Of a stretch of DNA of 64,000 nt, positions 16,383 to 25,762 are shown in pieces (within the stretch, counting starts at the first letter, position 1; the number at the start of each line of letters is the position of its first letter). The stretch spans positions 3,596,001-3,660,000 of the forward strand of contig NC_010397.1 of the NCBI RefSeq assembly GCF_000069185.1. Reading direction: 5' to 3'. A model generated the notes under the pieces. That model saw nothing but the letters and a program-made list of their open reading frames with translations. It searched no databases and was not told the DNA's origin. Source of the DNA: Mycobacteroides abscessus ATCC 19977. GTDB lineage: Bacteria > Actinomycetota > Actinomycetes > Mycobacteriales > Mycobacteriaceae. Made by a program: the position numbers and the translations under genes.

Positions 16383-17105
16383 TCAGGACACCGCCCGGAC
16401 ATTTTGTTCGCCCGCCGCGACCGCCGCCAACGCGAAGACCCGGAGCCGCAGCGCCAGTGGATCGGCCTCGAAAAAGTGCCCGCCCGCGTGGTATTCGATG
16501 CTCACCCGCTCGCCTAGGTCCACCCAGCCCGCGGTCTGTTCGGGCGTAACGAGGCGATCGCCCTCGGCACCGATCACATGCACCGGGATGTTCAGCACGT
16601 CATCGACGTGGTCGTGCTCGTAGACACCGCACATCCGCAGATCGTCGCGAATGACCGGCAGCATCGGCGCGAGCCATTCGGGACGTTTGACCAGATCCGC
16701 AGGCACCCCACCGATCGCATTGAGCAGCTGCACCAACTCCCGGTCTTCCAAGCTGTCCACATCGATCGACGGCCGCATCCGGGGTGACCAGCTGGCAGCA
16801 ACAATCAGTGCTGCCGGAGCCGGGTGAGCTGAATTCCGCACCAATCGCCGGGCCATCAGATAGGCAAGTAATCCGCCCATGCTGTGGCCGTAGAGCACGT
16901 ACGGCTCACGAAGGTGCTCCGCGTACTCGGCGAGTAAATGATCGATCAACTCGCTCGTGGACCGGTGAATGCGGCGGCCCGTGACGGGACGGGTCGTCGG
17001 CAGCGCCACCGGAACCACATCCAGTGCCGGGCCTGCGGCGTTCTGCCAGGACCGAAAGGCGGTTGCGGCGCCACCGGCGTGATGGAAGCAGAGCAGACGA
17101 GTCAT
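16383..17105 (-). CDS. Type II thioesterase (GrsT-like)
   Basis: A 240-residue alpha/beta hydrolase of the editing thioesterase family. LLCFHHAGGAAT is the N-terminal oxyanion motif, YVLYGHSMGGLLAYL holds nucleophile Ser75, the acid is in GAEGDRLV and the His in YHAGGHFFEAD. Such enzymes clear misprimed or stalled acyl groups from carrier proteins of polyketide and peptide synthases. Last gene of the biosynthetic operon; its ATG overlaps the previous stop (ATGA). A role in releasing the product cannot be excluded. Confidence 0.92.
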   Translation of the reverse strand: MTRLLCFHHAGGAATAFRSWQNAAGPALDVVPVALPTTRPVTGRRIHRSTSELIDHLLAEYAEHLREPYVLYGHSMGGLLAYLMARRLVRNSAHPAPAALIVAASWSPRMRPSIDVDSLEDRELVQLLNAIGGVPADLVKRPEWLAPMLPVIRDDLRMCGVYEHDHVDDVLNIPVHVIGAEGDRLVTPEQTAGWVDLGERVSIEYHAGGHFFEADPLALRLRVFALAAVAAGEQNVRAVS

Positions 17106-18172
17106 GCCAGAGTCCTTTCAGATCTGCGCAATTGCGTGGCCAACCGTGCGGCACCGGCCAACAAGGGACGACGCGAAGAGCTGAACTCTGCCAACGCCGC
17201 GAGCGTAAGCAGCCGCGTATCGAGGAGATGATGCGGGGATCCATGCACGTCGTCGTACGCAACGACACGCGCCGAGGGCACCGCCGTACGCAGGAGCAAT
17301 GGGTCCGCGGTCGGCAGGATCTCGTCGCGCAGGCTCGCCACCGCCGTGACCGGCACATTGATGGCGGCGAGCTCGCTGTCTTCGAGTGCGAACGGAGCCA
17401 AGGCCTGCGGGAGTGCCTGCTCATCGACCCGGGTGGTGGCGACGAGCGCATCCTTGGTGGTCTGCGGCACCCGCGGCCACCATGTCGAGTCCCGGAAGAA
17501 GTGGCGGATGGGTGGTCCCACCGACAGCAGGCCTCCGATGCGGGTGTCGCGCGCTGCGGCCTTCAGTGCCACCGTGCCGCCGAAGCTCAGGGCCATGGCG
17601 AACGCCGACTGGAACGGCTGCCGAGCGGCCGCCGAATCCAACAGGGCACCAAACCTTTCCGGGGCATCCAAGCCATAGGCAGCATCGTGTTCACCCACGC
17701 CGGGTAGTTCGGTGAGAAGCACCGCCAACCCCAGTCGCCGGCCCAGACCGAATAACGAGAACCACTGCTCTTTGATGCTTACGATGCCTCCGCACACCAC
17801 CAGTAGCCGTGGTGTGTCGGCTGAATCTGGAGCGGGACGGTACCAGGCAGCCGAGTCGCCGAGGTCAAGCCGCGTAATCCCCTGACCGGCGGCGATATCC
17901 GCGGCAATGGCAACGCAACGTGCATGTGCACGACGCCCCTCGGCCGTGCTCGGGAAGGGAAACCGGGCGAGGTTCAGCCGTGCCATGGCGCCGGCGTGGT
18001 CACCCCGCGCAAGCCGCACGTCTGCCGCCCGCGCCCATACGGTGGCCCATCCACGCGGGCCGTCGTCGAGGGAGTCGATACTCAGCAGAATTCGGTCGAT
18101 CTCACTCGACGGGATGGCCTGCGCGCGGCCGTGCAGCCGTACCAGCTCGGCCCGTTCGCTCAGTTCATGCAT
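17102..18172 (-). CDS. Alpha/beta hydrolase, tetronate eliminase-type (Agg5/AbyA5-like)
   Basis: A 356-residue alpha/beta hydrolase. An N-terminal helical region of about 110 residues precedes PRLLVVCGGIVSIKEQW, where GG-I forms the oxyanion site. The nucleophile elbow FAMALSFGGTVALKA has Ser196, and the His is likely in YDDVHGSPHHLLD. In agglomerin and abyssomicin pathways an enzyme of this type removes acetate from the acetylated hydroxymethyl tetronate to make the exocyclic double bond. The acyltransferase that would acetylate is encoded two genes upstream, with a PPTase gene between. ATG 18172 shares one base with the PPTase stop. Assignment to that role rests on gene set and order. Confidence 0.78.
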   Translation of the reverse strand: MHELSERAELVRLHGRAQAIPSSEIDRILLSIDSLDDGPRGWATVWARAADVRLARGDHAGAMARLNLARFPFPSTAEGRRAHARCVAIAADIAAGQGITRLDLGDSAAWYRPAPDSADTPRLLVVCGGIVSIKEQWFSLFGLGRRLGLAVLLTELPGVGEHDAAYGLDAPERFGALLDSAAARQPFQSAFAMALSFGGTVALKAAARDTRIGGLLSVGPPIRHFFRDSTWWPRVPQTTKDALVATTRVDEQALPQALAPFALEDSELAAINVPVTAVASLRDEILPTADPLLLRTAVPSARVVAYDDVHGSPHHLLDTRLLTLAALAEFSSSRRPLLAGAARLATQLRRSERTLA

Positions 18173-18873
18173 CAATCCTCCTGCCTTCTCGCAATCGCCA
18201 CTCGATACCCGCCCCCGCTCAGCGCATGGATCCGCCACGTCTGGTCGCGGTCATCGGTGACGGTGCCGCGTCGGATATCGGTGCGCAGCAAGGGGAATGC
18301 CGTGCCCAACCCGGTTCCCAAGGCCTTGGTGGTCGCCTCTTTCCACGTCCACAGTTCGAGCAGCAACCACTGCCGCTCGGAGGGTTGTGCCCGCTCGTAC
18401 TCGCCCAATTCCTCGTCGTGACAGATCGCCCTTGCGAAGTCCCCGTCGTCGAGGTTGCGGTTCTGAGCCTCGACATCCACGCCTACCGGACCGCGTGTGC
18501 TCACCGCCATGACCGCCGAATCGCGGGTGTGCGAGAGATTCGCATCCACCACTCGGCTGCAACCCGAACCCCGGACCACGAAACTGGGCCGGCCCGATGT
18601 GCAGCGACGCAGTTCGATATCTTCCACCGGCAGGTCGGCCACCCGGGCTACCACGGACTTCGCGAAATGCCGCGTCGCGGCGAACCGGGCCCTGAAATCC
18701 TCCGATCGGGCGTCCCTCCACCGGGGATAGTCGCAATCGAGAAGACGGGTCAGGCAGCGGTGCGAGACAGGCTCCACCATCCAGTCCGCCACCTCGGCGC
18801 GGGCCACGAATACCCCTTCGGCCACTTGAGGTATCGACGATTCCGAGGTCGGTACGGTGAGCTGGCCGATCAT
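18172..18873 (-). CDS. Sfp-type 4'-phosphopantetheinyl transferase
   Basis: A 233-residue PPTase that attaches the CoA-derived phosphopantetheine arm to carrier-protein serines. GVDVEAQNR (131-139) and WTWKEATTKALG (175-186) are the two Sfp/PptT signature motifs that bind Mg-CoA. ATG 18873 overlaps the acyltransferase stop (ATGA). Three carrier domains lie in this cluster (two free ACPs and the PKS ACP), so this is probably a dedicated enzyme. Mycobacteria also carry PptT and AcpS elsewhere. The same frame stays open upstream but bears no resemblance to a protein family. Confidence 0.9.
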   Translation of the reverse strand: MIGQLTVPTSESSIPQVAEGVFVARAEVADWMVEPVSHRCLTRLLDCDYPRWRDARSEDFRARFAATRHFAKSVVARVADLPVEDIELRRCTSGRPSFVVRGSGCSRVVDANLSHTRDSAVMAVSTRGPVGVDVEAQNRNLDDGDFARAICHDEELGEYERAQPSERQWLLLELWTWKEATTKALGTGLGTAFPLLRTDIRRGTVTDDRDQTWRIHALSGGGYRVAIARRQED

Positions 18874-19640
18874 GCGGTGACCCCGGCTCGGAGAATGTCG
18901 GACAGTGTGGTGAGCAGATCGGCTGCCGCCGCACCGTCCAGAGCGCGGTGATCGAACGTCAGACTCAGCGGTAGCACGGAACGCGCCTGCACCGCGTGAT
19001 TCCCTTCTCTGTCGGGAACACAGACGGGCCGCGGCGCGATCGCCCCCATCCCGATGGTCACCGCGGTGCCGCCATCGGAGTGGAAGGCGTGCACATCGGC
19101 ATGCCCCAGACTGCTGAGCGCCACGGTCCCCAATACCTCCGAACGCCTGGACAGCCGCGTCGCGAAGCCGAAGGCCCACGTGCCCAACAGCGGTGGCAAT
19201 CGATCGAGTAGACGGGACCCGGCCAGCTCGTCGAGTTCGGCGGCCGGCGTGTCGCGGAGCCTGTCGACATGCGCCTGAATTCCCTCCACGTCCAGTGACG
19301 CCACATCGCGTATGACTGCCGAGGCCACATGCCGGACGCCGCCATCGGTCTTGTCGAGCGCAAGCTTTACGTCGACCGAGCCGTACTGGGCGATACGCGG
19401 CGCCAACCACGATCCGCCCACCGCGACGTTGGCCTCGGGGTGTTTGGTGAGCGCCTGACCGAGGGCGGCGACCATGTACGTGACGTAGGAGTATCGGCGC
19501 GGCGCGGCGGTACGCCGCTGCACCAATATGGAGACATCGACATCGGTCGACAAGTACACCGGGGCGGTCGGCCTGATCGCGCGCAGAAACGCCAGGGTGT
19601 GCCGTCGCCGCGGCGGCACCGGCACAACAGTCGTATTCAC
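18870..19640 (-). CDS. 2-oxoacid dehydrogenase-type acyltransferase (Agg4/AbyA4-like)
   Basis: A 256-residue free-standing catalytic domain of the E2/chloramphenicol-acetyltransferase fold with no lipoyl or subunit-binding domain. LSLTFDHRALDGAAAADLL is the HRxxDG active-site motif (His231, Asp235), and VALSSLG resembles the E2 core strand. Stand-alone E2 domains are unusual outside tetronate clusters, where they acetylate the hydroxymethyl group of the tetronate ring. GTG 19640 overlaps the ACP stop. Placement after the ACP and near an alpha/beta hydrolase matches the agglomerin/abyssomicin layout. Confidence 0.85.
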   Translation of the reverse strand: MNTTVVPVPPRRRHTLAFLRAIRPTAPVYLSTDVDVSILVQRRTAAPRRYSYVTYMVAALGQALTKHPEANVAVGGSWLAPRIAQYGSVDVKLALDKTDGGVRHVASAVIRDVASLDVEGIQAHVDRLRDTPAAELDELAGSRLLDRLPPLLGTWAFGFATRLSRRSEVLGTVALSSLGHADVHAFHSDGGTAVTIGMGAIAPRPVCVPDREGNHAVQARSVLPLSLTFDHRALDGAAAADLLTTLSDILRAGVTA

Positions 19641-19858
19641 GCGGGAACCGCCAGGCGGATGGCATCGAGGCTGGTAGCCTCCAGCATCGCCGATATCGGC
19701 ATGGCGCGCCCCGTCTGCTGCTCCAGGGCGGTGATGAGCTTGAGCAGGTACACGGAGTCCCAGCCGGATACCTCGTCCAAAGGCGTACTCAGATCGGCCA
19801 CTTGGATGTCGAGGCCGGTCTGGTCGATTACCACGGCGTGGAATTCGTTCTCGTTCAT
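19637..19858 (-). CDS. Acyl carrier protein (glyceryl-ACP type)
   Basis: A 73-residue ACP. The phosphopantetheine site is GWDSVYLLKLITAL with Ser35. Its ATG overlaps the FkbH-like stop (ATGA), so the two are translated together. In tetronate and related pathways the FkbH protein loads a glyceryl unit from 1,3-bisphosphoglycerate onto such an ACP. A longer upstream reading of the frame is a shadow of the FkbH-like gene. Confidence 0.9.
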   Translation of the reverse strand: MNENEFHAVVIDQTGLDIQVADLSTPLDEVSGWDSVYLLKLITALEQQTGRAMPISAMLEATSLDAIRLAVPA

Positions 19859-21723
19859 GGCTTTTCCTCTTCGGGTCGAAGGACGGTCACGGTCAGATGC
19901 GGAAGGGGACCGGGCAGAGTAGCCAAGTCCCTGAGGTACGTGGTGTGCCCACCGACCTCCTGGGTCTCGTCGGCACCGGTCACCGCGAAGTCCGAACTCC
20001 GGAAGAAGTCGGCGGCCCGACCGTTCTTGGCGGTCCGGATGAACGTGCCCGAGGCCACGCGCGCACCCCGGCGGACACCCTCGGCCAGCACGGTGTGCAA
20101 CGCCGCCGACTCGACGCCCCGGCCCAGCACTCGGCACGACATCGCGAAGTTCACGATGTCCAGCCGGCCGTCGTGAATCTCGGCGAACAGCGCACCCACC
20201 AAGCCGTGGTCACCGAACCGGTCGGCGCACCGGATGGTCTTGACGATCGCCTCCGGCCGCCCCAAGAAAGCCTGCACGGCAGCCGGATCCAGCCGCAGGG
20301 TGGTCAGGTTGTACTGATTCGTACGCAGCGTGAGCTGCGAGAGCCTGTCGACATCGGTTCCGTCCGCCGCAGCAATGGTGACCTCGGTCTGTAAACCGGC
20401 CAGATAGTCCTCGACGGCGTCCACGGTCTGCCGAAAACTGACGCGCTCTGCCTCGGCGCGATAGCGCTGCGGCCGCGCCCGATCATCCTCGGTCAACCGA
20501 AGGGTGGTGAAGAAGCCATCGCGTAGTAGGGCCGGAACGGTCCGTGCCGGGTCGTCGGGATCGGCCGCGACGGTGCGGACCTGCGGATGCGCGGCACGCA
20601 CCGACCCCCGCTCCGAGGCGTTGTCGTCCACGAATACCAGCGAGTCCACGCCGATGTTGAGGGCCTGCGCAATGCCGGCGACGTTGCCCGGCTTGGGATC
20701 CCAGTTGGCGACGATTACCGCGAAATCATCGATACCGAGCCGCACCCCGGAATGCTCGGTCAACGCCTGCCTGACGAGCTCGTCGTCATTCTTAGAGGCG
20801 ATGGCCAACAGCACCCCTTGGGAGGACAGTTGCCGTGCTGTGTCTTGGAAGTCGGCGAAAGCCTCTCCGGCGCGGCCATCTCCACTGATCACCCCCAGGG
20901 GGCCGGCGTCGGCGAGCACACCGCCCCATGTGGTGCCATCCAGGTCCAAGACCAGGCATTTGGACGTGCGTCCCAGTTGCGCAGCCACCAGAGCGGCGAT
21001 CTCACGAGAATACGACAGCAATAGTGGATCGGTGAACCGTGAGCGCGCGTAGGCAGCCATCCGGGGGTCAGTGGCAGCGGCTGGAGCGAATGCCGCCAAT
21101 TGATACATATCGACAGCGACAACGCCGGAAATCTCGGCACCGGCTTCCAACAGCCGCTGATTCGCGCGCGCCCACGCGGCCGCCAATCGGGTCCGGGCCG
21201 GCAAATCGAGCAACATCGACGAACGCTCGGGCGGTAGCAACAGCGTCGGAAGCACAATCGGGGTTGACGAATGCGACCGGAAGACCTGGATCGCCGCGAG
21301 GAGCTCATCGACAAACCCGTTCACGGCCTCTTCGGCGGACTCCGCCGTGAACGGAATCGCCACACGTTCAAACACCGAGGAGCCGTCCGGCAGCAGCACC
21401 ACGATGGTGGCGTCGGCATTGCCCAATGGACTCTGTGGGTCCAGTAGTTCGGGGACAATCCGCCCGTAGTCGCCGAGCTCGACTGTCGCCGCCACCCCGC
21501 GAGCCGCCAAAGCCCCCTGTAGCGGTGCCCTGATGGGGCCTAGCGTCGATGTTCCGGCCACGACAACCCGTGCCGTTGGGGTTCCCGCCGGGACATCGTC
21601 AAGATCCAACCTGCGCAATGCCGCGCCCGCCCGTGCGACGGCGTCGTCGCCCGCCTCGACGAGCGACTCGGCCACATCGGCAAAGGCCACAGCACGCGAA
21701 ACAGTGACGGCGTCGACGCTCAT
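19855..21723 (-). CDS. FkbH-like HAD-family glyceryl transferase/phosphatase
   Basis: A 622-residue FkbH-type protein. The N-terminal region (to about 250) is the SGNH/small domain. The HAD core holds LVLDLDGTTWGGVL (Asp260, Asp262) and SLVFVDDNASERGSV. The C-terminal GNAT-like part includes TLRTNQYNLTTLRL, a hallmark of FkbH proteins. The family dephosphorylates 1,3-bisphosphoglycerate and places the glyceryl group on an ACP, used for tetronates or for methoxymalonyl-ACP. The hydroxyacyl dehydrogenase and O-methyltransferase needed for methoxymalonyl-ACP are absent here, whereas the tetronate enzymes are present. ATG 21723 overlaps the KAS III stop. Confidence 0.93.
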   Translation of the reverse strand: MSVDAVTVSRAVAFADVAESLVEAGDDAVARAGAALRRLDLDDVPAGTPTARVVVAGTSTLGPIRAPLQGALAARGVAATVELGDYGRIVPELLDPQSPLGNADATIVVLLPDGSSVFERVAIPFTAESAEEAVNGFVDELLAAIQVFRSHSSTPIVLPTLLLPPERSSMLLDLPARTRLAAAWARANQRLLEAGAEISGVVAVDMYQLAAFAPAAATDPRMAAYARSRFTDPLLLSYSREIAALVAAQLGRTSKCLVLDLDGTTWGGVLADAGPLGVISGDGRAGEAFADFQDTARQLSSQGVLLAIASKNDDELVRQALTEHSGVRLGIDDFAVIVANWDPKPGNVAGIAQALNIGVDSLVFVDDNASERGSVRAAHPQVRTVAADPDDPARTVPALLRDGFFTTLRLTEDDRARPQRYRAEAERVSFRQTVDAVEDYLAGLQTEVTIAAADGTDVDRLSQLTLRTNQYNLTTLRLDPAAVQAFLGRPEAIVKTIRCADRFGDHGLVGALFAEIHDGRLDIVNFAMSCRVLGRGVESAALHTVLAEGVRRGARVASGTFIRTAKNGRAADFFRSSDFAVTGADETQEVGGHTTYLRDLATLPGPLPHLTVTVLRPEEEKP

Positions 21724-22745
21724 GCGACACCCTCAAGAACCATGCCACCTTCGATCCATTTGCTGGATTCGATGGCGACTACAGCCGCCCGCTCACCGGG
21801 CTGCACCTCTCGGCTGAGCGCATCGATCTGCAAGAAGGGCAACGCATTTCCGTTGTTACCGGTATCGGCCACCACCGAGATCTCACGGCTATTCGATGCT
21901 ATCTCCATCTGCTTGACCACTCGCTGGGTCATCTTTCCGCTGAGCTGTGGCGGCAGTAGGTAGTCGAGGTCCTCTCGCTGCAATCCCGCCGTGGCGAGCA
22001 GATCGGTGAGCACGTCTTTGGAAAGCAGGGGGACCCAATGCTCGATCGCCTTGTAGTCCTCGTTCAATCCCGGTTGTTCGAGGTGCCGATCGGCCAATCC
22101 AAACCACTCGATCTGCTGCCCAGGGTCGCGGCCCAGGCCGCTGAACCGATTCACCAGAGCGGTAATCCCCAGCTGGGCATCGGTGTCGTCCAGCGCGAGC
22201 ACCGCGGCGCCCGCGCCATCACCGAACAACACGAAGTTGACCAGTTCGGACGGCGGCATCGCCGAGCTGGATTCACGATCGAGCGGTAGATGCTTGTAGC
22301 AGGCGTCCGCGCCGATCACCAGGCCCAGCGGACGTTCCTCGGTGAGCAGGTGACTTCCCACGTCAAACGCTGCCACCGCACCCGAGCACCCGGACTGCAG
22401 CTGGAATGTGGGAATCCCCTCCAGGCCAAGGGCATCGGCAACGAGATTGGCCGAGGTCGGCATCAGGTGGTCGGGAGTCGCAGTGCCGAGCACCAAGAAT
22501 CCGATCTCGGAAGGATCGATATCCGCACGGCTCAGCGCTTGACGAGCAGCGCTGGTGGCCATGTCTGCTAACGAATGCGTCTGCTCACCTGTTGCGAGAT
22601 TGATTCCGAAATGCCTTGTGCGGGTGCCGACAAATGTGTCAATCCACTCCGGCTGCGCACCGATGCGCTCGCACAGCGACCGGTTGTCTATCGCGGGACC
22701 GGGAAGCGCGGTGCCTGTGCTGAGAACGTAGGTCGTGCGGCTCAT
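21720..22745 (-). CDS. KAS III-like ketosynthase, tetronate ring-forming type
   Basis: A 341-residue FabH-fold enzyme. Cys120 lies in FQLQSGCSGAVAAFD, the nucleophile position. The His motif IPHQAN of FabH is replaced by LLPPQLSGKM, so the usual active-site His and Asn are missing there. The later GNNGNA loop keeps the second Asn. In RK-682, agglomerin and abyssomicin pathways a divergent KAS III joins glyceryl-ACP to a beta-ketoacyl thioester with C-C and C-O bond formation. AAGAGGAG precedes the ATG. It lies 34 bp after the PKS and overlaps the FkbH gene. Confidence 0.88.
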   Translation of the reverse strand: MSRTTYVLSTGTALPGPAIDNRSLCERIGAQPEWIDTFVGTRTRHFGINLATGEQTHSLADMATSAARQALSRADIDPSEIGFLVLGTATPDHLMPTSANLVADALGLEGIPTFQLQSGCSGAVAAFDVGSHLLTEERPLGLVIGADACYKHLPLDRESSSAMPPSELVNFVLFGDGAGAAVLALDDTDAQLGITALVNRFSGLGRDPGQQIEWFGLADRHLEQPGLNEDYKAIEHWVPLLSKDVLTDLLATAGLQREDLDYLLPPQLSGKMTQRVVKQMEIASNSREISVVADTGNNGNALPFLQIDALSREVQPGERAAVVAIESSKWIEGGMVLEGVA

Positions 22746-22779
22746 GTCTCCTCTTATCTATGCGATGGCGATGCGGCGA

Positions 22780-25758
22780 TCAGATTCCAGCGCCGGTGTG
22801 TTCGGGCTGCGCTACCCCTGCCGTACCGGCGACGAGCTTTGTGAGATCGGCGATGGTGGTCAGGTTGTCCTGGATCGCCACCGGGTCCAGCCGGGGCATG
22901 TCCAGTTCGTTGACGATGCGGTCGGCGAACTGCATCGCCTGCACCGAGTCGAAGCCCAGATCGTCGCGCAGGTCCGCGGCGGCATGCAGCGCATCCTCAC
23001 GGTGTCCGCCGACATCGGCAAGCACCCGGATCACGGCTCGGTGCACCACGCCCACGTCCGGCTGCGACTCGTCGTCCGCCGGTGGCACGCTGGCGACTTC
23101 ACGTACGGGAGCCGTTGCGGTGCGCACGCTTTGCGTGTGTACAAGCGGGCCAACGGTGGCAGCCGAGGCGAAGAACCGCTCCTCGTCGGCAAACACGTAC
23201 CCGGGAAGGCGGCCGACCACTCGGTCATGCTCGGCGTACAGCGGACGCCAATCGATGTCCAACCCCCACTGCCAGAGCGCCGCGAGTGCGTCGGCGAAGT
23301 CCAGACCTGTTGCGGCGGCGCCGGGTACGGGCGCGATGCGCTGAGAGTCGGGTATCAGGTCGGCGGCCGCCAGTAGGCTCAGCAGAGTCGATCTGGGGCC
23401 GATCTCGATGATGTGCGATGGCTCCATATCAGCCAACGTCCTTGCCGCACCCAGAAAGTCGACAGTCCCAAGCAACTGCGCGCGCCAGTAGTCCCCGGTG
23501 AAATCGGCAGCCTCCGCCGCGGTACCGGTGACCGACGAGATGACGATCGGAGCGCCCGCCGACTCGGCGGGCAGCGGCGCCGCCGCGGCGAGTTCCCCGC
23601 CGACCGGCTCCATCGCCGGTGAATGAAAGGCATGCGAGACGACCAGCTCTCGGGTATGCACCCCGCGTCCGTTGAGCTGGTCGGCGACCTCCGCGATGCG
23701 CTCCACCGGTCCCGAGAAGGTGACACTGTCGGGGCCGTTTACTGCCGCCAGGGCGACCGGACCCGACACGAACTCGTCGGCCAGTTCCGCCGGCAGCCGC
23801 GCCGCAAGCATGGTGCCACCGGCTGGCAGAGCACCCATCAGAGCACCGCGCGTGACGACCAATGCCGCGGCAGCCGCGGGATCCAGCACACCGGCGGCCG
23901 CGCAGGCAGCGATCTCCCCCACGCTGTGCCCCAGCACCACATCGGGTCGCACACCGTGAGCGGCAAATGTCGTCGTCAGGGCGTACTGCAAGGCGAACAG
24001 CGCGGGCTGGGCCACGACGGTGTCGTCGAGCGACCTGCCGAGGTGATCCTCACCGGTCTCGATCGCCCGCACCACCGAACCACCGAAGTGCGGCTCGAGT
24101 AGGGCATCGGCTTCAGCCAGCGCCTCGGCAAATCCTGAATGCTGTTCGCGCAGAGCCAGACCCATCTCGCGATACTGCGAACCCTGCCCGGTGTAGACGA
24201 ATGCGATGCGTGGACGCCGGCGCCGTGCGCGCTCGTTTCGCCGCGCCAGTCGATGCAGCGCCACCTCTGCTTCTCCGGCAAGGTCGGCTCCGTCTCGGGT
24301 CACCAACGCGATGCGCTGCGTTCCACCGGCTTTGACCTGATTTGTGGAATAGCAATAGCGCGGCCAATGTTCGGTAGGGTCGAAGCCCGCAACCAGTCGA
24401 TCCAGATTTCGGCGCAGCGCGGCGGCATCGTTGCCCGACACCGTCAGTACCCCTATCCCCCCGCGCCGAATCGGCCGTCGCACCCGCGGCGCCGACCCGA
24501 TGACCACATGAACGTTGGTCCCGCCGAGGCCAAAACTGCTGACACCCGCCAGCAGGTCTCCGCGCGGCAGTTTCTCGGCCGATACCGCGAGCTTGAGATT
24601 GCGCTCAGCCAGATCCAGCGCCGGATTCTCGTCATCGGCGAACAGGCTCGGCGGCACCGTGCGGTGGTGCATCGACAGGCATGCCTTGATGAATCCGGCG
24701 ATCCCCGCGGCACCCTCGGTGTGCCCGATGTTGCCCTTCACCGATCCCACCACCAACGGCGCCCGGCCCACGCGATCTCCACACGTCGCCCCGAGAGCCT
24801 GCGTCTCTATCAGATCGCCCAGGGTGGTGCCGGTGCCGTGTGCCTCGACGAAATGCAGATCGGCACCGGTGTGACCGGCGCTGCGGAGGGCGGCAGCGAT
24901 GACGCGCTCCTGCCCGCGGCGGGTAGGAGCGGTGATGCCGTTACTGCGACCATCCTGCCCGACAAAACTGCCGCGCACCGTCGCGTACGGCGCCGGGGCG
25001 TCATCGGGACGATCCTCGGACCGGCGCAGCACGACGGCGCCCACGCCCTCGCCCCGGCCGATACCGCCACCGGACTTCGCGAACGGCCGGCAACGTCCGT
25101 CGGGTGCCGACAAACCCGCCTGGGTGTAGAAGATCGACAGGATCGGCGTGAGCATCAGGTTCACTCCGGCCACAATCGCCAGATCGCATTCGCCTGCCCG
25201 CAGCGCACCGGCCGCGAGATGCACCGCCGTGAGGGACGACGAGCACGCCGTGTCCACCGACATGCTCGGGCCCGTCAGGTCCAGCGCGTACGAAACCCGG
25301 TTGGCCAGCATGCAGTAGCCATTACCGACACCGCGCTGCGGTGTCATCCCGGCATAGTCGGTCAGATGCAGCGCGCCCCAATCGCTGGACATCACACCGA
25401 CAAACACACCGGTGGTCGAGCCGCGCAGCGACTGGGGGTCTATTCCGGCGTCCTCGAGTGCGTGGTAGCCGGCCTGTAACACCAGCCGCTGCTGTATGTC
25501 GGTGGCCGCCGCTTCACTGGGAGCTATGCCGAAAAATCCATGATCAAAGCGCTCAGGATCATCGATGAACGCCCCGTGGCGCGTATTCACCTTCCCCGTG
25601 CCGTAGGGCGGCGCGGGTGAAACGAAATCGTCTGCCCACCAACGGTCTTCAGGAACCACACGCGTTCCGTTGCGGCCGCGCAGCAGCATGTCCCAGAAGG
25701 CCTCCACCCCGTCGGCGCCGGGAAATCGGCATGCGATGCCTGTGACGTCGATTTCCAT
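22780..25758 (-). CDS. Type I polyketide synthase module, KS-AT-ACP
   Basis: A 992-residue single-module PKS. KS (1-420) has VDTACSSSL (Cys172), EAHGTGT (His307) and KGNIGHTEGAAG (His346). AT (about 515-850) has VYTGQGSQ, LGHSVGE (Ser612) and the HAFH motif (709-712), which indicates malonyl-CoA. A C-terminal ACP has DDLGFDSVQAMQF (Ser938). No KR, DH, ER or TE domain is present. It should therefore extend an acyl starter once and leave a beta-ketoacyl-ACP, the substrate expected by a tetronate-forming KAS III. ATG 25758 is chosen because MEIDVTGIACRFPG is the KS start. The gene starts 4 bp after the starter ACP. Confidence 0.93.
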   Translation of the reverse strand: MEIDVTGIACRFPGADGVEAFWDMLLRGRNGTRVVPEDRWWADDFVSPAPPYGTGKVNTRHGAFIDDPERFDHGFFGIAPSEAAATDIQQRLVLQAGYHALEDAGIDPQSLRGSTTGVFVGVMSSDWGALHLTDYAGMTPQRGVGNGYCMLANRVSYALDLTGPSMSVDTACSSSLTAVHLAAGALRAGECDLAIVAGVNLMLTPILSIFYTQAGLSAPDGRCRPFAKSGGGIGRGEGVGAVVLRRSEDRPDDAPAPYATVRGSFVGQDGRSNGITAPTRRGQERVIAAALRSAGHTGADLHFVEAHGTGTTLGDLIETQALGATCGDRVGRAPLVVGSVKGNIGHTEGAAGIAGFIKACLSMHHRTVPPSLFADDENPALDLAERNLKLAVSAEKLPRGDLLAGVSSFGLGGTNVHVVIGSAPRVRRPIRRGGIGVLTVSGNDAAALRRNLDRLVAGFDPTEHWPRYCYSTNQVKAGGTQRIALVTRDGADLAGEAEVALHRLARRNERARRRRPRIAFVYTGQGSQYREMGLALREQHSGFAEALAEADALLEPHFGGSVVRAIETGEDHLGRSLDDTVVAQPALFALQYALTTTFAAHGVRPDVVLGHSVGEIAACAAAGVLDPAAAAALVVTRGALMGALPAGGTMLAARLPAELADEFVSGPVALAAVNGPDSVTFSGPVERIAEVADQLNGRGVHTRELVVSHAFHSPAMEPVGGELAAAAPLPAESAGAPIVISSVTGTAAEAADFTGDYWRAQLLGTVDFLGAARTLADMEPSHIIEIGPRSTLLSLLAAADLIPDSQRIAPVPGAAATGLDFADALAALWQWGLDIDWRPLYAEHDRVVGRLPGYVFADEERFFASAATVGPLVHTQSVRTATAPVREVASVPPADDESQPDVGVVHRAVIRVLADVGGHREDALHAAADLRDDLGFDSVQAMQFADRIVNELDMPRLDPVAIQDNLTTIADLTKLVAGTAGVAQPEHTGAGI

Positions 25759-25762
25759 GGCC

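Noticed and set aside
18874..19665. Long minus-strand open frame continuing upstream of the PPTase
   Set aside because: It is the shifted frame of the acyltransferase gene, which itself has the HRxxDG motif and correct overlaps. High GC leaves many false open frames.
19637..21723. FkbH plus ACP as a methoxymalonyl-ACP pathway
   Set aside because: The 3-hydroxyacyl-CoA dehydrogenase and O-methyltransferase needed for methoxymalonyl-ACP are missing, and the PKS AT has a malonyl motif.
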